From Ardenticatenaceae bacterium (GTDB lineage: Bacteria; Chloroflexota; Anaerolineae; Promineifilales; Promineifilaceae), in assembly GCA_020634245.1 (NCBI GenBank), contig JACKCC010000006.1, forward strand, positions 372,001-436,000: a stretch of DNA of 64,000 nucleotides, given 5' to 3'. Shown one piece after another: positions 43,484 through 59,589 of this stretch (position 1 is the stretch's first letter; each line of letters begins with the position of its first letter). The notes below the pieces were generated by a model, which ran no database searches, was not told the origin of the DNA, and saw nothing but the letters and a program-made list of their open reading frames with translations. Made by a program: the position numbers and the translations under genes.

Positions 43484-44305
43484 TTACAAATTTAATCCCA
43501 AGGTTAGCTGCTGGGCTTCGGTATAGGTGGGTTTGTCGGCCCGAAAACAATGGATGATTCCTTGCAAATCTTTTTCGCTGCGGACCCGAAACCCGGCTTT
43601 TTCTAGCAGTTCGCGCCAATGTTCGACCGGTTTTAGCTGAAGGACGCCCGGTCCCATGAGCAGGCTGTTGGTACGATTTTGCACCTCTTCGGCTACCAGC
43701 AAACGGCCGTTTTCCGACAAAATGCGGTATATTTCTTCCAGTAACTGAAGCTGGTCGCCTTCCTGGATGAATTCGGAGATGACCTGGCAGAGGATAACGG
43801 CCGTTACACTCTTATCCGGCAGAGGCAGCAAATCAATCCGGCCGGTTTGCCAGCGGATGCGCGGGTCTGTTGGCGGATGGGGCATCCGGGCGCGGTGGCG
43901 CACCAGCGAACGGCCGGGTGTCCACTGCGGGCTGTAAACGTCAACCACAACGGCCTTGCCGGTTGTCAGCCGCCGTGCCAGGTCAATCGCCTGCTGCCGC
44001 AGCCCCAGGTCAATGATGACAAATTGATCGGCAGCCCGGATGCGTCCCATATCAAATAGCACATGATGCGGGGTTAAACCGTTCCGGCCAAATTGTTGAT
44101 GAATCCGCCAGAGCGCGGCCAAAAAGAAATAAATGAGGACAAGCAGTAATGCCAGAGTCAATGGAATCAATCCAATCCAGCCTTGTTGAGCGCTGATTCC
44201 AATGAGGATGAGCGCCGCCACAATACCGCCATAACCGAGGGCGAAGGCGGGCCAGCGGGCATAGATTGCCTGGAGGGTTCCACTAAAAGGACTATTGCGC
44301 TTCAT
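43484..44305 (-). CDS. Membrane-anchored class I SAM methyltransferase
   Basis: A 273-residue protein with two N-terminal transmembrane helices (WPAFALGYGGIVAALILIGI and IGLIPLTLALLLVLIYFFLA) followed by a class I methyltransferase. FVIIDLGLRQQAIDLARRL is motif I, though the glycine-rich loop is atypical. VVVDVYSPQWTPG carries the acidic residue binding the ribose, and SVTAVILCQVISEF matches the post-I/motif II region. It could act on a lipid or lipid-linked substrate. It is divergent from the S8 gene at 44402. Confidence 0.75.
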   Translation of the reverse strand: MKRNSPFSGTLQAIYARWPAFALGYGGIVAALILIGISAQQGWIGLIPLTLALLLVLIYFFLAALWRIHQQFGRNGLTPHHVLFDMGRIRAADQFVIIDLGLRQQAIDLARRLTTGKAVVVDVYSPQWTPGRSLVRHRARMPHPPTDPRIRWQTGRIDLLPLPDKSVTAVILCQVISEFIQEGDQLQLLEEIYRILSENGRLLVAEEVQNRTNSLLMGPGVLQLKPVEHWRELLEKAGFRVRSEKDLQGIIHCFRADKPTYTEAQQLTLGLNL

Positions 44306-44401
44306 AGCGCGCCTAGTATAGCATATGGGCAGCCTTGTTGGTTATTTTTCAATGGTTGTACGGTCGGCCAAAATGTAGTTAAGAATAGGTGGACGAATCG
44401 A

Positions 44402-47400
44402 ATGAAGTTAACGATGCGGCGAGTTAAGGTTGTTGGTTTATTAGCAATGCTAATTCTGGGCAGCTTTGTTTTGGCAGTTCGATTAGGGGGCATGGGGTCT
44501 GCTGCGGCAGCGACTCGTTCTGTTCATAAAATTATTGCGCCAGCAGGGGCGTTGGACGGCCGTTCCGGGGTGACGCTGTGGCACGACTACGGCTCTTTTG
44601 CCCTGTACAAAGTTTCTGACCTGGCATTGGCCGGTATGATGGTTGACGGCCTGGACAGGTATGCGGCAGCTGACGAGATGGACCGCCTGGTGTTTGATGC
44701 CTATCCCTTCGACACCCAGCGAGATCAACTTCGACTGCCGGAAGCCCTGGCGGTTAAGACTGTCTCTGGCCCAGCGCTGCATCTCATTCAATTTGTTGGC
44801 CCTATTAAAGATGAGTGGTTGTCTCAGGTGGAGGCGGCCGGTGTGGTTCTGGTTCATTGTATGTGGCTAACAATGGTTGTATCTGGTTGGGCGGATGATA
44901 ATGGCCGTGCCCAGCTCAGAAACTAGTGCAATTAGGTGATTTTTGCAGTATAGCGCACCATTACCAACCTTATTTTAAGCTGGGAACGGCGTTGCCAGCC
45001 AGGTAATGACTGCCTCAACAACAGACCAAACTTTTGCCCGTCGTTATTCAAATGCTGCGCAATCCCGGTCAAAACGAGACTGAGGCGCTGCTTAGGAATT
45101 GGTTGACGGCCGTTGATACCGATTGGGAAACAGTTGGTGATTTTCAAAACATCGCCGGGCAGGTACGTTTGTCAGATATTCCGGCCATTGCTGCCCGCTC
45201 CGACGTATTTTGGATCAATGCCCAGCCAGAGAGGGAGCTGATGGATGAGGTGCAGGGCCAGATTTTGGCTGGCAGTCTGAACGACAGCCAGACCGGTCCC
45301 AGCGGCCCGGGTTATCTGGATTGGCTGGCTAGTTTAGGGTTTAGTCAAAATCCGGCCGATTACCCCATTGTCGATATTACCGATGACGGGATCGGGGACG
45401 GCACACTCGATTCGGGCGATCCGACGCTGCATGAATTGGGAGACGCGGCAAATGCTTCCCGGTTGGCTTACATCGATAATTGTACGGCCGCTGCTAACGG
45501 CGGCGGCCCGGATGGTCATGGCCACATTAATGTGAGTATCGCCGGGGGGTATGACGGCCGTACCGGTGCGCCTTACCAGGATGCTGATGGGTTTCTGCGC
45601 GGGTTGGGGATTAATCCATACGGCCGTTTCGCCGGAACCCGTATTTTTACCGACATTTTTGATCTATCCGCTTGCGGCAACAGTGATCAGGAATTGATCC
45701 AGCGCACACAGGACAACGGCGCATTAATCAGCAGCAATTCGTGGGGCTGCGGCGGCTGCGCTGGCAGCTACGATACTTCTTCGCAGGCTTACGATATGGG
45801 CGTTCGTGATGCCGATCCTGATGAACCGGGTAATCAACCAGTGACTTTCATTTTTGCGGCTGGAAATGATGGGCCATATTCAGGCACGGTGGGCACGCCA
45901 GGCAATGGGAAAAATGTGATCACGGTTGGCGCGTCGGAAACGTATCGCCCCACCTGGATTGATGGTTGTAATGTTTCTCCTTTTGGCGCCGATAATGTGA
46001 AGGACATTATTTATTTTTCCAGCCGAGGGCCGGCGCCTGGACTGCGGGCCAAGCCGGAATTGGTAGCACCGGGGACACATATTCAGGGAACGGCCAGCAC
46101 CAATGCCGATTATAACGGGAGCGGGGTTTGTGATCAGTTTTACCCGGCGGGACAAACGACGTTTGCCGCTTCATCGGGAACCAGTCACTCTACGCCGGCA
46201 GTGGCGGGTGCGGCTTCGTTGTATTATTACTGGCTGGATAATCATTATGGCTTTCATTCGCCCAGCCCGGCGTTGATGAAGGCTTATTTTATTGCCCATC
46301 CCGCCTATTTGACTGGCGTGAGCGCCAATGACACGCTGCCCAGCTATAACCAGGGGTATGGCATGCCGGACATGAGTCTGGCGTTTGATGATACGCCGCG
46401 CTATATGTTGGATGAAACGGCCGTACTCGATCGTACCGGCCAGACATGGAGTTACAGCAGTGCGGTAGCCGACCCAACGAAGCCGGTACGAATTGTAATG
46501 GCTTACACCGATGAACCGGGTTTGGTAGGCACCAGCCCGCAGGTCAACGATCTGAATTTGACTGTGGATTGGAACGATGAGACCTATTGGGGAAATCATT
46601 TTTCGGGGGCCTGGAGTGTGGCTGGCTGGCTGGCAGATGCTAAGAATAATTATGAAGCTGTCTTTCTACCGTTGGGAACCAGCGGCAATTTCACAGTCAC
46701 GGTTACGGCTTATACCATTGCCGGTGACGGCTTGCCGGGTAATGATGATATGACGGATCAGGATTTTGCCCTGGTTTGCTATAATTGCAGTTCCGATGCT
46801 GATTTTGATTTGAAGGCGGCTCCCGCAGAACAGACGATTTGCACGCCGGATGAAGCGATATATGATGTGACTGTAAATGAACTGCTGGGTTTTTCTGAAT
46901 CTGTTACGTTGAGTGCTTCATCTATTTTTACCAGTTCATTTTCAGTTAACCCGATTGTGGCGGACGGGCAGAGCCAGCTTACGATTGGTAGTACGGGTGG
47001 GGCTGCGCCGGGTGAGCATGAGGTGGGGATAACGGCCGTATCTCCCTCAACCACCCATACCACCACTGTGAAGCTGACATTGTATGACGGGCTGCCGGAA
47101 AGTGCGGCTTTGTTGACGCCGGTGAATGGAGAAACGGCCGTTTCATTAACTCCAACCTTAACCTGGCAAAACAGCGCCCAGGCTGAATTATATTATCTTG
47201 AAATTGCGCCAGAACCCGATTTCATCACCCCGATTATTACAGCCACCGTTCAGGGAACCCAGTACTCAATTCCATCCATGCTAAACGCTTTGACAACCTA
47301 TTATTGGCGGCTCCGTACTCAAAATGCCTGCGGCGAAGGTGATTATTCGCCAACTTATACCTTTACAACAGAATTAAAAGCATGTGCATCTCCTTTGCTG

Positions 47401-47874
47401 CCTGTGCCTGATGGCTTTAACGAAGGGATCACCAGCGAAATTGCCGTTTCCGAAATGGTGACTTTATCCGATTTGAATATTTGGCTGGATATTTCCCATA
47501 CCTGGGTGGGGGATTTGACATTACTTTTGGAGCACGTGGATACCGGAACACAAGTAACGCTTATTGACCGGCCTGGTGTGCCGGATTCGGTTTACGGTTG
47601 TTACAGCGATGATATTTACGCTACGTTAGATGATAACGCAGACGATTTGGTTGAGAACGTATGTAATTTGACTGGCGCAGCATTATCTGGTGTATTAAAG
47701 CCAATGGAGAGTCTGTCGGCATTTAATCGAGAATTGTGGTCAGGCACGTGGCGATTGTCGGTTATTGATGCGGTCGTTCCTGACAGCGGCACATTAAATA
47801 ATTGGTGCCTGCTGCCAACTTACACGACTCCCGATTTAACTTACCACATATACCTGCCCTTAACGATTGACTAA
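44402..47874 (+). pseudogene. S8 subtilisin-like protease broken by an indel cluster
   Basis: The N-terminal part (44402-44926) has a signal peptide (RRVKVVGLLAMLILGSFVLAV) and a propeptide-like region, then a stop. The C-terminal frame (45034-47874) holds the S8 core: Asp in IVDITDDGIGDG, His in DGHGHINVSIAGG, Ser in SSGTSHSTPAVAGAA. Later come a fibronectin/jelly-roll-like region, a proprotein-convertase P-domain-like region (about TWVGDLTLLLEHVDTG), and the tail YHIYLPLTID. Between them, 44850-45050 can be read as continuous homologous protein (LVQLGDF, HHYQPYFKLGTALPAR, MTASTTDQT, LLPVVIQML) only by shifting frame several times. Frame B at 44860 also reads YVANNGCIW before returning. It is either a recent pseudogene or an assembly with local errors. 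Confidence 0.75.
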
Positions 47875-47954
47875 ATTGCGGGAGGGTCGGGCGAACAATT
47901 AACTTGCGAGGTATGAGTTATCTCTTGGTGAAACCAAAATACGGGTCTTCAGGA

Positions 47955-48015
47955 TTTCGTGGTAGGGGCGTACCCTTGTGGTCGCCCAGAGCAGGGCGGG
48001 CACAAGACCCGCCCC
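47955..48015. repeat. GTAGGGGCG palindromic repeat carrying the IS element
   Basis: GGTAGGGGCGTACCCTTGTGGTCGCCC and GGGCGGGCACAAGACCCGCCCC form one side. The matching end CCGCCCCTAC lies beyond the IS at 49457-49466. Confidence 0.6.
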
Positions 48016-49446
48016 ATGTATATCAAGTTAAGCATAAAGCTCAGCTAAAGCTAATAAAAGTTGAAAAGTATGAGGCGATTTAGCACTTTTGTTAATGCGT
48101 ACGCCATGTGATAAACAAGACCGTAACATAGTCAACGATTCCGCTAAACGCGATAAATCACAGATTGCCAAGGCCAGATTGATAGCATGGCGACGCACGG
48201 TTGCGGAGGCCTTGACGAAACTGCGGTCAGGGAATTGCCAATTGGCCATCAAAAAAGACCAATGTTGGATGATCATGCCAATCAGCTTAGCGTACAGTTC
48301 ACACAAGATACGCCACGGTTTTTCAGAGCGAGATTTATCAATGCGCCCGTGTGATTTCCAAAGTTTGAAAAGCAGCTCGATCTGCCAACGCAAGCGAGCC
48401 AGGACAAGAATTTCTGCCGGTGTGAGACGGTCAACAGGCACATTGGTGACAAATAAAGTCCAATCACATAAAACTAGTCGTGCTGAGGAAACGGTTTGGC
48501 CTTTACGTTTAGAAGCAGCTTTAAGTTTGCGTCGCCGTTCCCGAGCAACTTCAGCCGGTACCCGAAAACCTACAAACCGGGCTGGGAGACGTTTTTTCAA
48601 CCCTAACTCGATAGGGATGTCAAATGAGCCATTTGTTTGCTGTCGTACAAATGCCGCTTGTGACCATGACTGTCCAGAACTATCAACAAACCCAGTTTGC
48701 GCTTGGGCGCGTGAAAGCCAACAACAACCTGTCCTATCCATTGTTTCTAACGCCTCTAGCTTCCAATACCCCAAGTCACGAATAAGCAAACTCCTCTCAG
48801 GAAGCGGCCGGTTCAAGGTAGACGCAACGCGGTCATGGGTGCGCCCATCAACAAGGTGCGGCCCATCAATTTCCCCATGTAACACATCCCAGCGGACTTG
48901 CAGCTTGACAGCGCCATTGCTCGCAGACCCGCTGCCGCCACACCCTGACCAAACCGGGGCCAACTCTTCTGGCAAGGTGATGCTGCTGCTATCTTCAATA
49001 TATACGCCATTGAAGCGTTGTAGAACGGGAATAGCGACTGCTTTTGCCTGGATCGTTTCGGTTAACGCTGCCTGCAAAACCTGGTACAAGCAATCGCTTG
49101 CTGTTTTGGTGAAGCGTTGGTCAAGACCCTGCGGCGTAATCTCTAACCCAACTGTCACGCCAGTTTGGCACAAGGATTCAAGCGTTGCTTCTGGCTCTTG
49201 TAACCAGCCAAAGACTAACGTTTGGCAGAAATTGGCTCCTGTCACCTTCACTTGCCGCTGGGTGAATCCAGTTTTTTGGGCTGCTTCTGTGGCGGTATGG
49301 GTAAGGACATGCTGCATTGCTTGGCTTATCCGTGTTATGATTGTCATGGAGAACTCCTTTGGCTTGCGGTTTCGTGGAAAAAACCAGTTTGCCTCAAGAG
49401 TTCTCTTTTTGCACATATTTATTGCCTTAGCTTGATACCTATGGGG
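48016..49446 (-). mobile_element. IS4-family insertion sequence
   Basis: A 1.4-kb element with one transposase. The ends match as imperfect inverted repeats: left CATGTATATCAAGTTAAG (from 48015) and right, inverted, CATAGGTATCAAGCTAAG. It is flanked by an 18-base direct repeat GGGCACAAGACCCGCCCC (47998-48015 and 49447-49464), longer than a usual IS4 target duplication; it may include part of the host repeat. No ACGGCCGT octamer lies inside, unlike the host DNA. Confidence 0.8.
48028..49347 (-). CDS. IS4-family DDE transposase
   Basis: A 439-residue transposase with an RNase H-like fold: first Asp near IEDSSSITLPEEL, second in LLIRDLGYW, and the YREK-type Glu region WQIELLFKLWKSHGRIDKSR. An insertion with beta strands (LQVRWDVLHGEIDGPHL) is typical of IS4. 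The ATG at 49347 (MTIITRISQAMQ) is the first good start; a longer frame to 49455 would run into the inverted repeat. It appears intact and possibly active. The minus-strand antisense frames here are not genes. Confidence 0.92.
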   Translation of the reverse strand: MTIITRISQAMQHVLTHTATEAAQKTGFTQRQVKVTGANFCQTLVFGWLQEPEATLESLCQTGVTVGLEITPQGLDQRFTKTASDCLYQVLQAALTETIQAKAVAIPVLQRFNGVYIEDSSSITLPEELAPVWSGCGGSGSASNGAVKLQVRWDVLHGEIDGPHLVDGRTHDRVASTLNRPLPERSLLIRDLGYWKLEALETMDRTGCCWLSRAQAQTGFVDSSGQSWSQAAFVRQQTNGSFDIPIELGLKKRLPARFVGFRVPAEVARERRRKLKAASKRKGQTVSSARLVLCDWTLFVTNVPVDRLTPAEILVLARLRWQIELLFKLWKSHGRIDKSRSEKPWRILCELYAKLIGMIIQHWSFLMANWQFPDRSFVKASATVRRHAINLALAICDLSRLAESLTMLRSCLSHGVRINKSAKSPHTFQLLLALAELYA

Positions 49447-49554
49447 TGGGCACAAGACCCGCCCCTACATGACAAGACCCCGTGAATTCCCAAAGAGCCC
49501 AAAATACTGGTGCCCAGCAAAAAATTGTAAGATGATTTCCAGGGGAATGTTGAT
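49348..49554. other. IS end and intergenic DNA
   Basis: Contains the right inverted repeat of the IS, the right half of the host palindrome, and about 90 bases before the kinase gene stop. I see no gene or clear terminator. Confidence 0.5.
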
Positions 49555-52605
<3,051 letters not shown>

Positions 52606-52607
52606 TT

Positions 52608-55250
<2,643 letters not shown>

Positions 55251-55252
55251 TC

Positions 55253-58200
55253 TTATGAGTCTTCTTGATCTGAATATTTGGATAGGAGCGCTGCTTTAAT
55301 TTGAGAATAGAGTGTTTTGAATTCCTGAACTTTGCCGCTGGCTTGCAGCATGTTTCCATCCCGGCCAATATATTCAACTTCTTTGGCCAACTCGGCCAAA
55401 GAGGTGATTCCCAGGCTGGCACTGCTGCCTTTGATGGTATGAGCTGCTTGTTTTAGGGCAGCGGCGTTCAGGGACGTGACGGCTTCTTCTAGTTGGTTTA
55501 ACAACGGCTCGGCGTCTTCGAGGAACATAGGAATTAGCTCGGCCAGCAGTTCTTCGGCGTCTGCGCCGAGGGAGGTTTGGACGCTTTCCAGGTCGATAGG
55601 CCAGGTGTTGCTAATGGATGGTGCGGGTGGGATAGGATTTTTTATAACGGGGGCTGGTGGTGTGAGTACGGCCGTTTCCACTACATCGCCGCCTTGCATC
55701 CTACTCTCTTGCCGCGAAGGACATTGTTCCAAAACCTCAACAAGCCTCTCTATTCGAATGGGTTTACTGATATAATCCTCCATCCCGCAGGCCAGGTAGT
55801 TTTCCCGGTCACCTTTAAGGGCATGGGCGGTCATGGCAACAATGCGCGGTCTATTTTCTGGCGGCCAATCTTCCTGAATAATCATGGTTGCTTCTACGCC
55901 ATCCATTTCTGGCATTTGAATATCCATAAAAATGATGTCGTAAGGCTGCCGCTGCAACGCTTCCAACGCTTCAAGGCCATTACCGGCCACATCAGCCCGA
56001 TACCCTAACCGCTCCAAAATGCGCAGCGCCACTTTTTGATTGACCATGTTATCTTCGGCCAACAAAATCCGCAGCGGATGCTGTTTGCCCATATTGGAAT
56101 CAAATAGTCTATTGCTCAATGGTTTTGATGATCGGGTAGGATCGACTAAAGCCTTTACCAAAGAGTTGTAAAGGACAGAGGGTTTAACCGGTTTTGTCAT
56201 GATCGAAGCGAACAGGTTTTCTTTGTTCAAGTCTTTCTTTAACCCTACCGATGTAATCATAATCAGCGGAAGTTCACTGGCCGATCTGAATTCCCGGATA
56301 TGTTTTGCTAATATCTTGCCGCTCATATCGGGCATCTGCATATCCAGAATAGCAACGCTGATCGTGTCATCATTTTTGAGAACGGATAAAGCGTCTTCGC
56401 CTGAAGAGACGACAACGGGATTCATGTTCCATGATTCCGTTTGTTTACGCAAAATCATCCGGTTTGTTTTGTTGTCATCAACAATTAAAACTTTTGTACC
56501 TTCTAAGGAATCTGTATCAAATTCAAATTCGGGAATTTCCTGGTTCAAGGATTTTGTGGTCACAATGGTGAAGTTGAAGGTTGAACCTTTATTAATTTCG
56601 CTTTCAACCCATATTTCGCCGCCCATCATTTGTACCAACTGCTTGTTAATCACCAAACCCAAACCGGTGCCGCCGTACTGCCGGGTTGTTGAGGTATCAA
56701 CTTGGCTAAAGGATTGGAAAAGACGGTCCATTTTTCCCGGCGGTATGCCTATCCCTGTATCTTTGACAGCGAAATGGATTTTCAGTTGGTCGTCTTGCAG
56801 GGGGGTGGCAACGGCCGTTACCACAATTTCACCTTTATTTGTAAACTTAACCGCATTCCCCAACAAATTCACCAAAATTTGCCGCAAACGAGTTACATCG
56901 CCATCAATTACCGGCGGAACATCATCTTCCAGGTAATAAGCCAGATTCAACTTCTTTTGCGCAGCTTTGGGTGCAATTAAATCCAGCGCTTCTTCAATAC
57001 AAGGTCTCAGAACAAAAGGATAATTTTCCAGTTCCAGCTTACCCGCTTCAATTTTGGAGAAATCAAGAATCTCGTTAATAACCGCTAACAGGGCATCGCC
57101 ACTGCTGCGTGCTGTTTCGGCAAAATCCCGCTGTTCCTTTGTCAGCCTGGTATCCAGCAGCAAGCCAGTCATTCCGATAACCGCATTCAATGGAGTTCGA
57201 ATTTCATGACTCATGTTGGCCAGAAATTCAGATTTAGCCTGGTTGGCAGTTTCGGCAGCTTCTTTCGCTTTTCGTAATTTTATTTCTACCTGTTCCCGTT
57301 CTTCAATCCGTTTTTCCAGTTCGATTGTTTGCATCTGTTGTCCTTCATACAATCGAATATTATCCAGCGCCAATGCGGCATATTCGGCAAAAACCTGCAC
57401 AATGCGCTGTGCTCGCTCGTCAAAGGAATTTGTATAAGGGCTTTGTAAGTCCAAAGCGCCGACAATGTGATTGCTTGTACGCAGCGGAACAACCAGTTCC
57501 GACTGTGTTTGTGAGTCGCCGGCTAAATAGCGAGGGTCCTTGGATACATCTGGCGTGTAAACAGTTTCGCCGCTGCGGATGGCCGCCGTAATCAGGCCTG
57601 GTCCCTCAAGTACAAGTTTGTCAGCGACAGTGTGTCGATATGAGCCAACACGAGCAATTTCCACAGGCTCAATGAGTTGGTTCGTTATTGAGGTCTTCGT
57701 GTTATCTGTTACTAAAATGGGGTGATTGAGCAAAATAACGCCGCAATCAGCAAAATTAAGCTCCTCAGTCAGGATAGATGCAGTTTTTTCTGCCAGACTA
57801 GGGGTGTCGGTAAGATGAAACAGATTTTTTGATGCGCGATACAAAATAGCCAATTCGGCTGCATTTTGTGCGACTTCTTCTTCCGTAAATTTGCGCGTGA
57901 GGGCATTGATGATGATTTCACCAACGATTTTCAGTAATGTAATATCGTCCGTGGACCAATATTTGCGAACTTTGACAGCATCAAATCCCAGGAATCCCTT
58001 TGATTCATAATTATGGGTAAGCGGGATAGCGATGATTGATTGAATATCTTGTTCCTGGAAGTGAAGTTTTTCGGCATTGGCTTCAATTGGCAAATCGTTT
58101 ACATCAGGAACGTAAATATTTTCCAGGTTTATGATTTTTTCCATGAACCACGGAATTTCGGCAAATGGTAAGTCTTGCAGATTGTCCTTTTCCGGCTGGA

Positions 58201-59086
58201 TGCCATCCCGGCACCATTCATGCGTGTTGGTCATGGATTGTTTTTCTTTTGAAAGCGTAAACACGTAACAGCGATCTACTTCGGCAAATTCTCCTATTTG
58301 TTTCAGGGTTTGTTCGATACCTTTGTCAATTTCCGAACTGGATAGGTTGATGAATTTAGTGGAAATGGACGTGATAAGACGTTCGAAGTCTATATGTTTT
58401 TGTAGAGTGGTTTCAATTTGTTGTCTTGCTTCAAGTTCTTTTCGAGTAAGTTCGAACAGGCGAGCTTTGTCCAGAAGCTGGCCTGCGGCGGCGGCGACGT
58501 TAAAAATAAGGGATACTTCATCGGTGGTAAAATTGTGTTTTTGAGCGGTGTTGATGGCCAGTGTGCCGATTGCCTCGTTCGAGACGACCAATGGAACGAC
58601 CAGGATGGAGGCGGTGTTATTGGCGGAGGCAACTTTTTGCAGTTCTCGTGTCTGCCGCTCGTCGGATTGGGCGTTGACTAGAATGACAGGCTCTCGTTTT
58701 TTTAGTACATGCTGCGTTGCCCGGTTGTTGGCCAGTGGAATGATGGTGCCAATGACGGGTTTACGACCGGCGGTAAAGTGTTCGGCCGTTACCGTTAAAT
58801 GTTTTTTGGTTTTATCAAGAAGGGCAATGGCAGCATGCGGATACCCCAGGTTTTTTACTACTTCCTGGCAGATTGTGTTAAGTATGGTTTGTGGCTCTTG
58901 GTCTGAGGCAATAGTCGTGATAATGCGGTTGAGGAGCAATATCTCTTGTGGTTGTTCTTGGGGGTTGGTCTGGCGGTATGTCTGGTTAATTTCATGCAGA
59001 AATTGCTGCCAAACTTCTTCTGTGGGTGGTTTGGTGGGGTCAAGTTGAAATTTTTTTAACTGGCTTTTGAGTGTTTGGTGATACAT
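55253..59086 (-). CDS. Hybrid histidine kinase with three GAF domains, two receivers and HPt
   Basis: A 1277-residue soluble kinase. GAF1 is about 55-205, GAF2 about 235-400 (with YVFTLSKEKQSMTNTHEW) and GAF3 about 420-580. HisKA (SHEIRTPLNAVIG) is near 640, followed by an HATPase with DTGIGIPPG and GTGLGLV. Receiver 1 (KVLIVDDNKTNR, LDMQMPDMSG) and receiver 2 (LRILLAEDNMVNQK, FMDIQMPEMDGVEA) follow, and an HPt domain ends the protein (AAHTIKGSSASLG). No membrane segment, so it senses cytoplasmic signals. Overlaps by a few bases or abuts the next kinase gene (stop 55253, start 55250). Confidence 0.92.
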   Translation of the reverse strand: MYHQTLKSQLKKFQLDPTKPPTEEVWQQFLHEINQTYRQTNPQEQPQEILLLNRIITTIASDQEPQTILNTICQEVVKNLGYPHAAIALLDKTKKHLTVTAEHFTAGRKPVIGTIIPLANNRATQHVLKKREPVILVNAQSDERQTRELQKVASANNTASILVVPLVVSNEAIGTLAINTAQKHNFTTDEVSLIFNVAAAAGQLLDKARLFELTRKELEARQQIETTLQKHIDFERLITSISTKFINLSSSEIDKGIEQTLKQIGEFAEVDRCYVFTLSKEKQSMTNTHEWCRDGIQPEKDNLQDLPFAEIPWFMEKIINLENIYVPDVNDLPIEANAEKLHFQEQDIQSIIAIPLTHNYESKGFLGFDAVKVRKYWSTDDITLLKIVGEIIINALTRKFTEEEVAQNAAELAILYRASKNLFHLTDTPSLAEKTASILTEELNFADCGVILLNHPILVTDNTKTSITNQLIEPVEIARVGSYRHTVADKLVLEGPGLITAAIRSGETVYTPDVSKDPRYLAGDSQTQSELVVPLRTSNHIVGALDLQSPYTNSFDERAQRIVQVFAEYAALALDNIRLYEGQQMQTIELEKRIEEREQVEIKLRKAKEAAETANQAKSEFLANMSHEIRTPLNAVIGMTGLLLDTRLTKEQRDFAETARSSGDALLAVINEILDFSKIEAGKLELENYPFVLRPCIEEALDLIAPKAAQKKLNLAYYLEDDVPPVIDGDVTRLRQILVNLLGNAVKFTNKGEIVVTAVATPLQDDQLKIHFAVKDTGIGIPPGKMDRLFQSFSQVDTSTTRQYGGTGLGLVINKQLVQMMGGEIWVESEINKGSTFNFTIVTTKSLNQEIPEFEFDTDSLEGTKVLIVDDNKTNRMILRKQTESWNMNPVVVSSGEDALSVLKNDDTISVAILDMQMPDMSGKILAKHIREFRSASELPLIMITSVGLKKDLNKENLFASIMTKPVKPSVLYNSLVKALVDPTRSSKPLSNRLFDSNMGKQHPLRILLAEDNMVNQKVALRILERLGYRADVAGNGLEALEALQRQPYDIIFMDIQMPEMDGVEATMIIQEDWPPENRPRIVAMTAHALKGDRENYLACGMEDYISKPIRIERLVEVLEQCPSRQESRMQGGDVVETAVLTPPAPVIKNPIPPAPSISNTWPIDLESVQTSLGADAEELLAELIPMFLEDAEPLLNQLEEAVTSLNAAALKQAAHTIKGSSASLGITSLAELAKEVEYIGRDGNMLQASGKVQEFKTLYSQIKAALLSKYSDQEDS

Positions 59087-59185
59087 AGCCTGTTTTGTGT
59101 GGTCTGTTTTTCAGATGAATGATGTGTTGGTAAATGTTTGAGGACATTTTCTGGTACTACAAAACGGCCGTTTCCCACATCATTC

Positions 59186-59566
59186 TTATTCAACGTAACG
59201 GCCTAAGACTAATTTTACCTGTTTGTATTCAGCATAGGCATCGTCCAATCGATCGGGGGCATTAGCCATTTCATTCATTTTGCCCATATTTTCAATATCC
59301 TGGCAAATGGCAGCCAGACCTACGATCCCCATGCTGGCGCAGCTTCCTTTCAATGTATGAGCTAATTCTTTTACCTTTGCACCATTGCCGGCTCGGATTG
59401 CCAGACTCAAACTTTTTAGCATTTCTGGCGCATCTTCAAGCAGCATTGGGGCCAATTCGGGCAAAAGCGATTCAGCAATATCTCCCATAGACTCCTGGAG
59501 TTCAGCTAACATTTTGGTTTTAATTTCCTCTATAGAAGATACAGCATATGATTGACTCATATTCAA
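59186..59566 (-). CDS. Stand-alone HPt phosphotransfer protein
   Basis: A 126-residue histidine phosphotransfer protein. The phosphorylated His is His70 in ELAHTLKGSCASMGI. Helical throughout, with a C-terminal helix carrying a Tyr/Lys-rich stretch. It shuttles phosphate among the hybrid kinases and receivers encoded next to it. It lies between the receiver-CpaE gene and the GAF kinase, on the same strand. Confidence 0.9.
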   Translation of the reverse strand: MNMSQSYAVSSIEEIKTKMLAELQESMGDIAESLLPELAPMLLEDAPEMLKSLSLAIRAGNGAKVKELAHTLKGSCASMGIVGLAAICQDIENMGKMNEMANAPDRLDDAYAEYKQVKLVLGRYVE

Positions 59567-59589
59567 GCTCCTGGATTTAATTATGTTAA

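Noticed and set aside
48089..49435. Long plus-strand frame opposite the IS transposase
   Set aside because: It mirrors the transposase; the minus strand has DDE motifs, a start and flanking inverted repeats.
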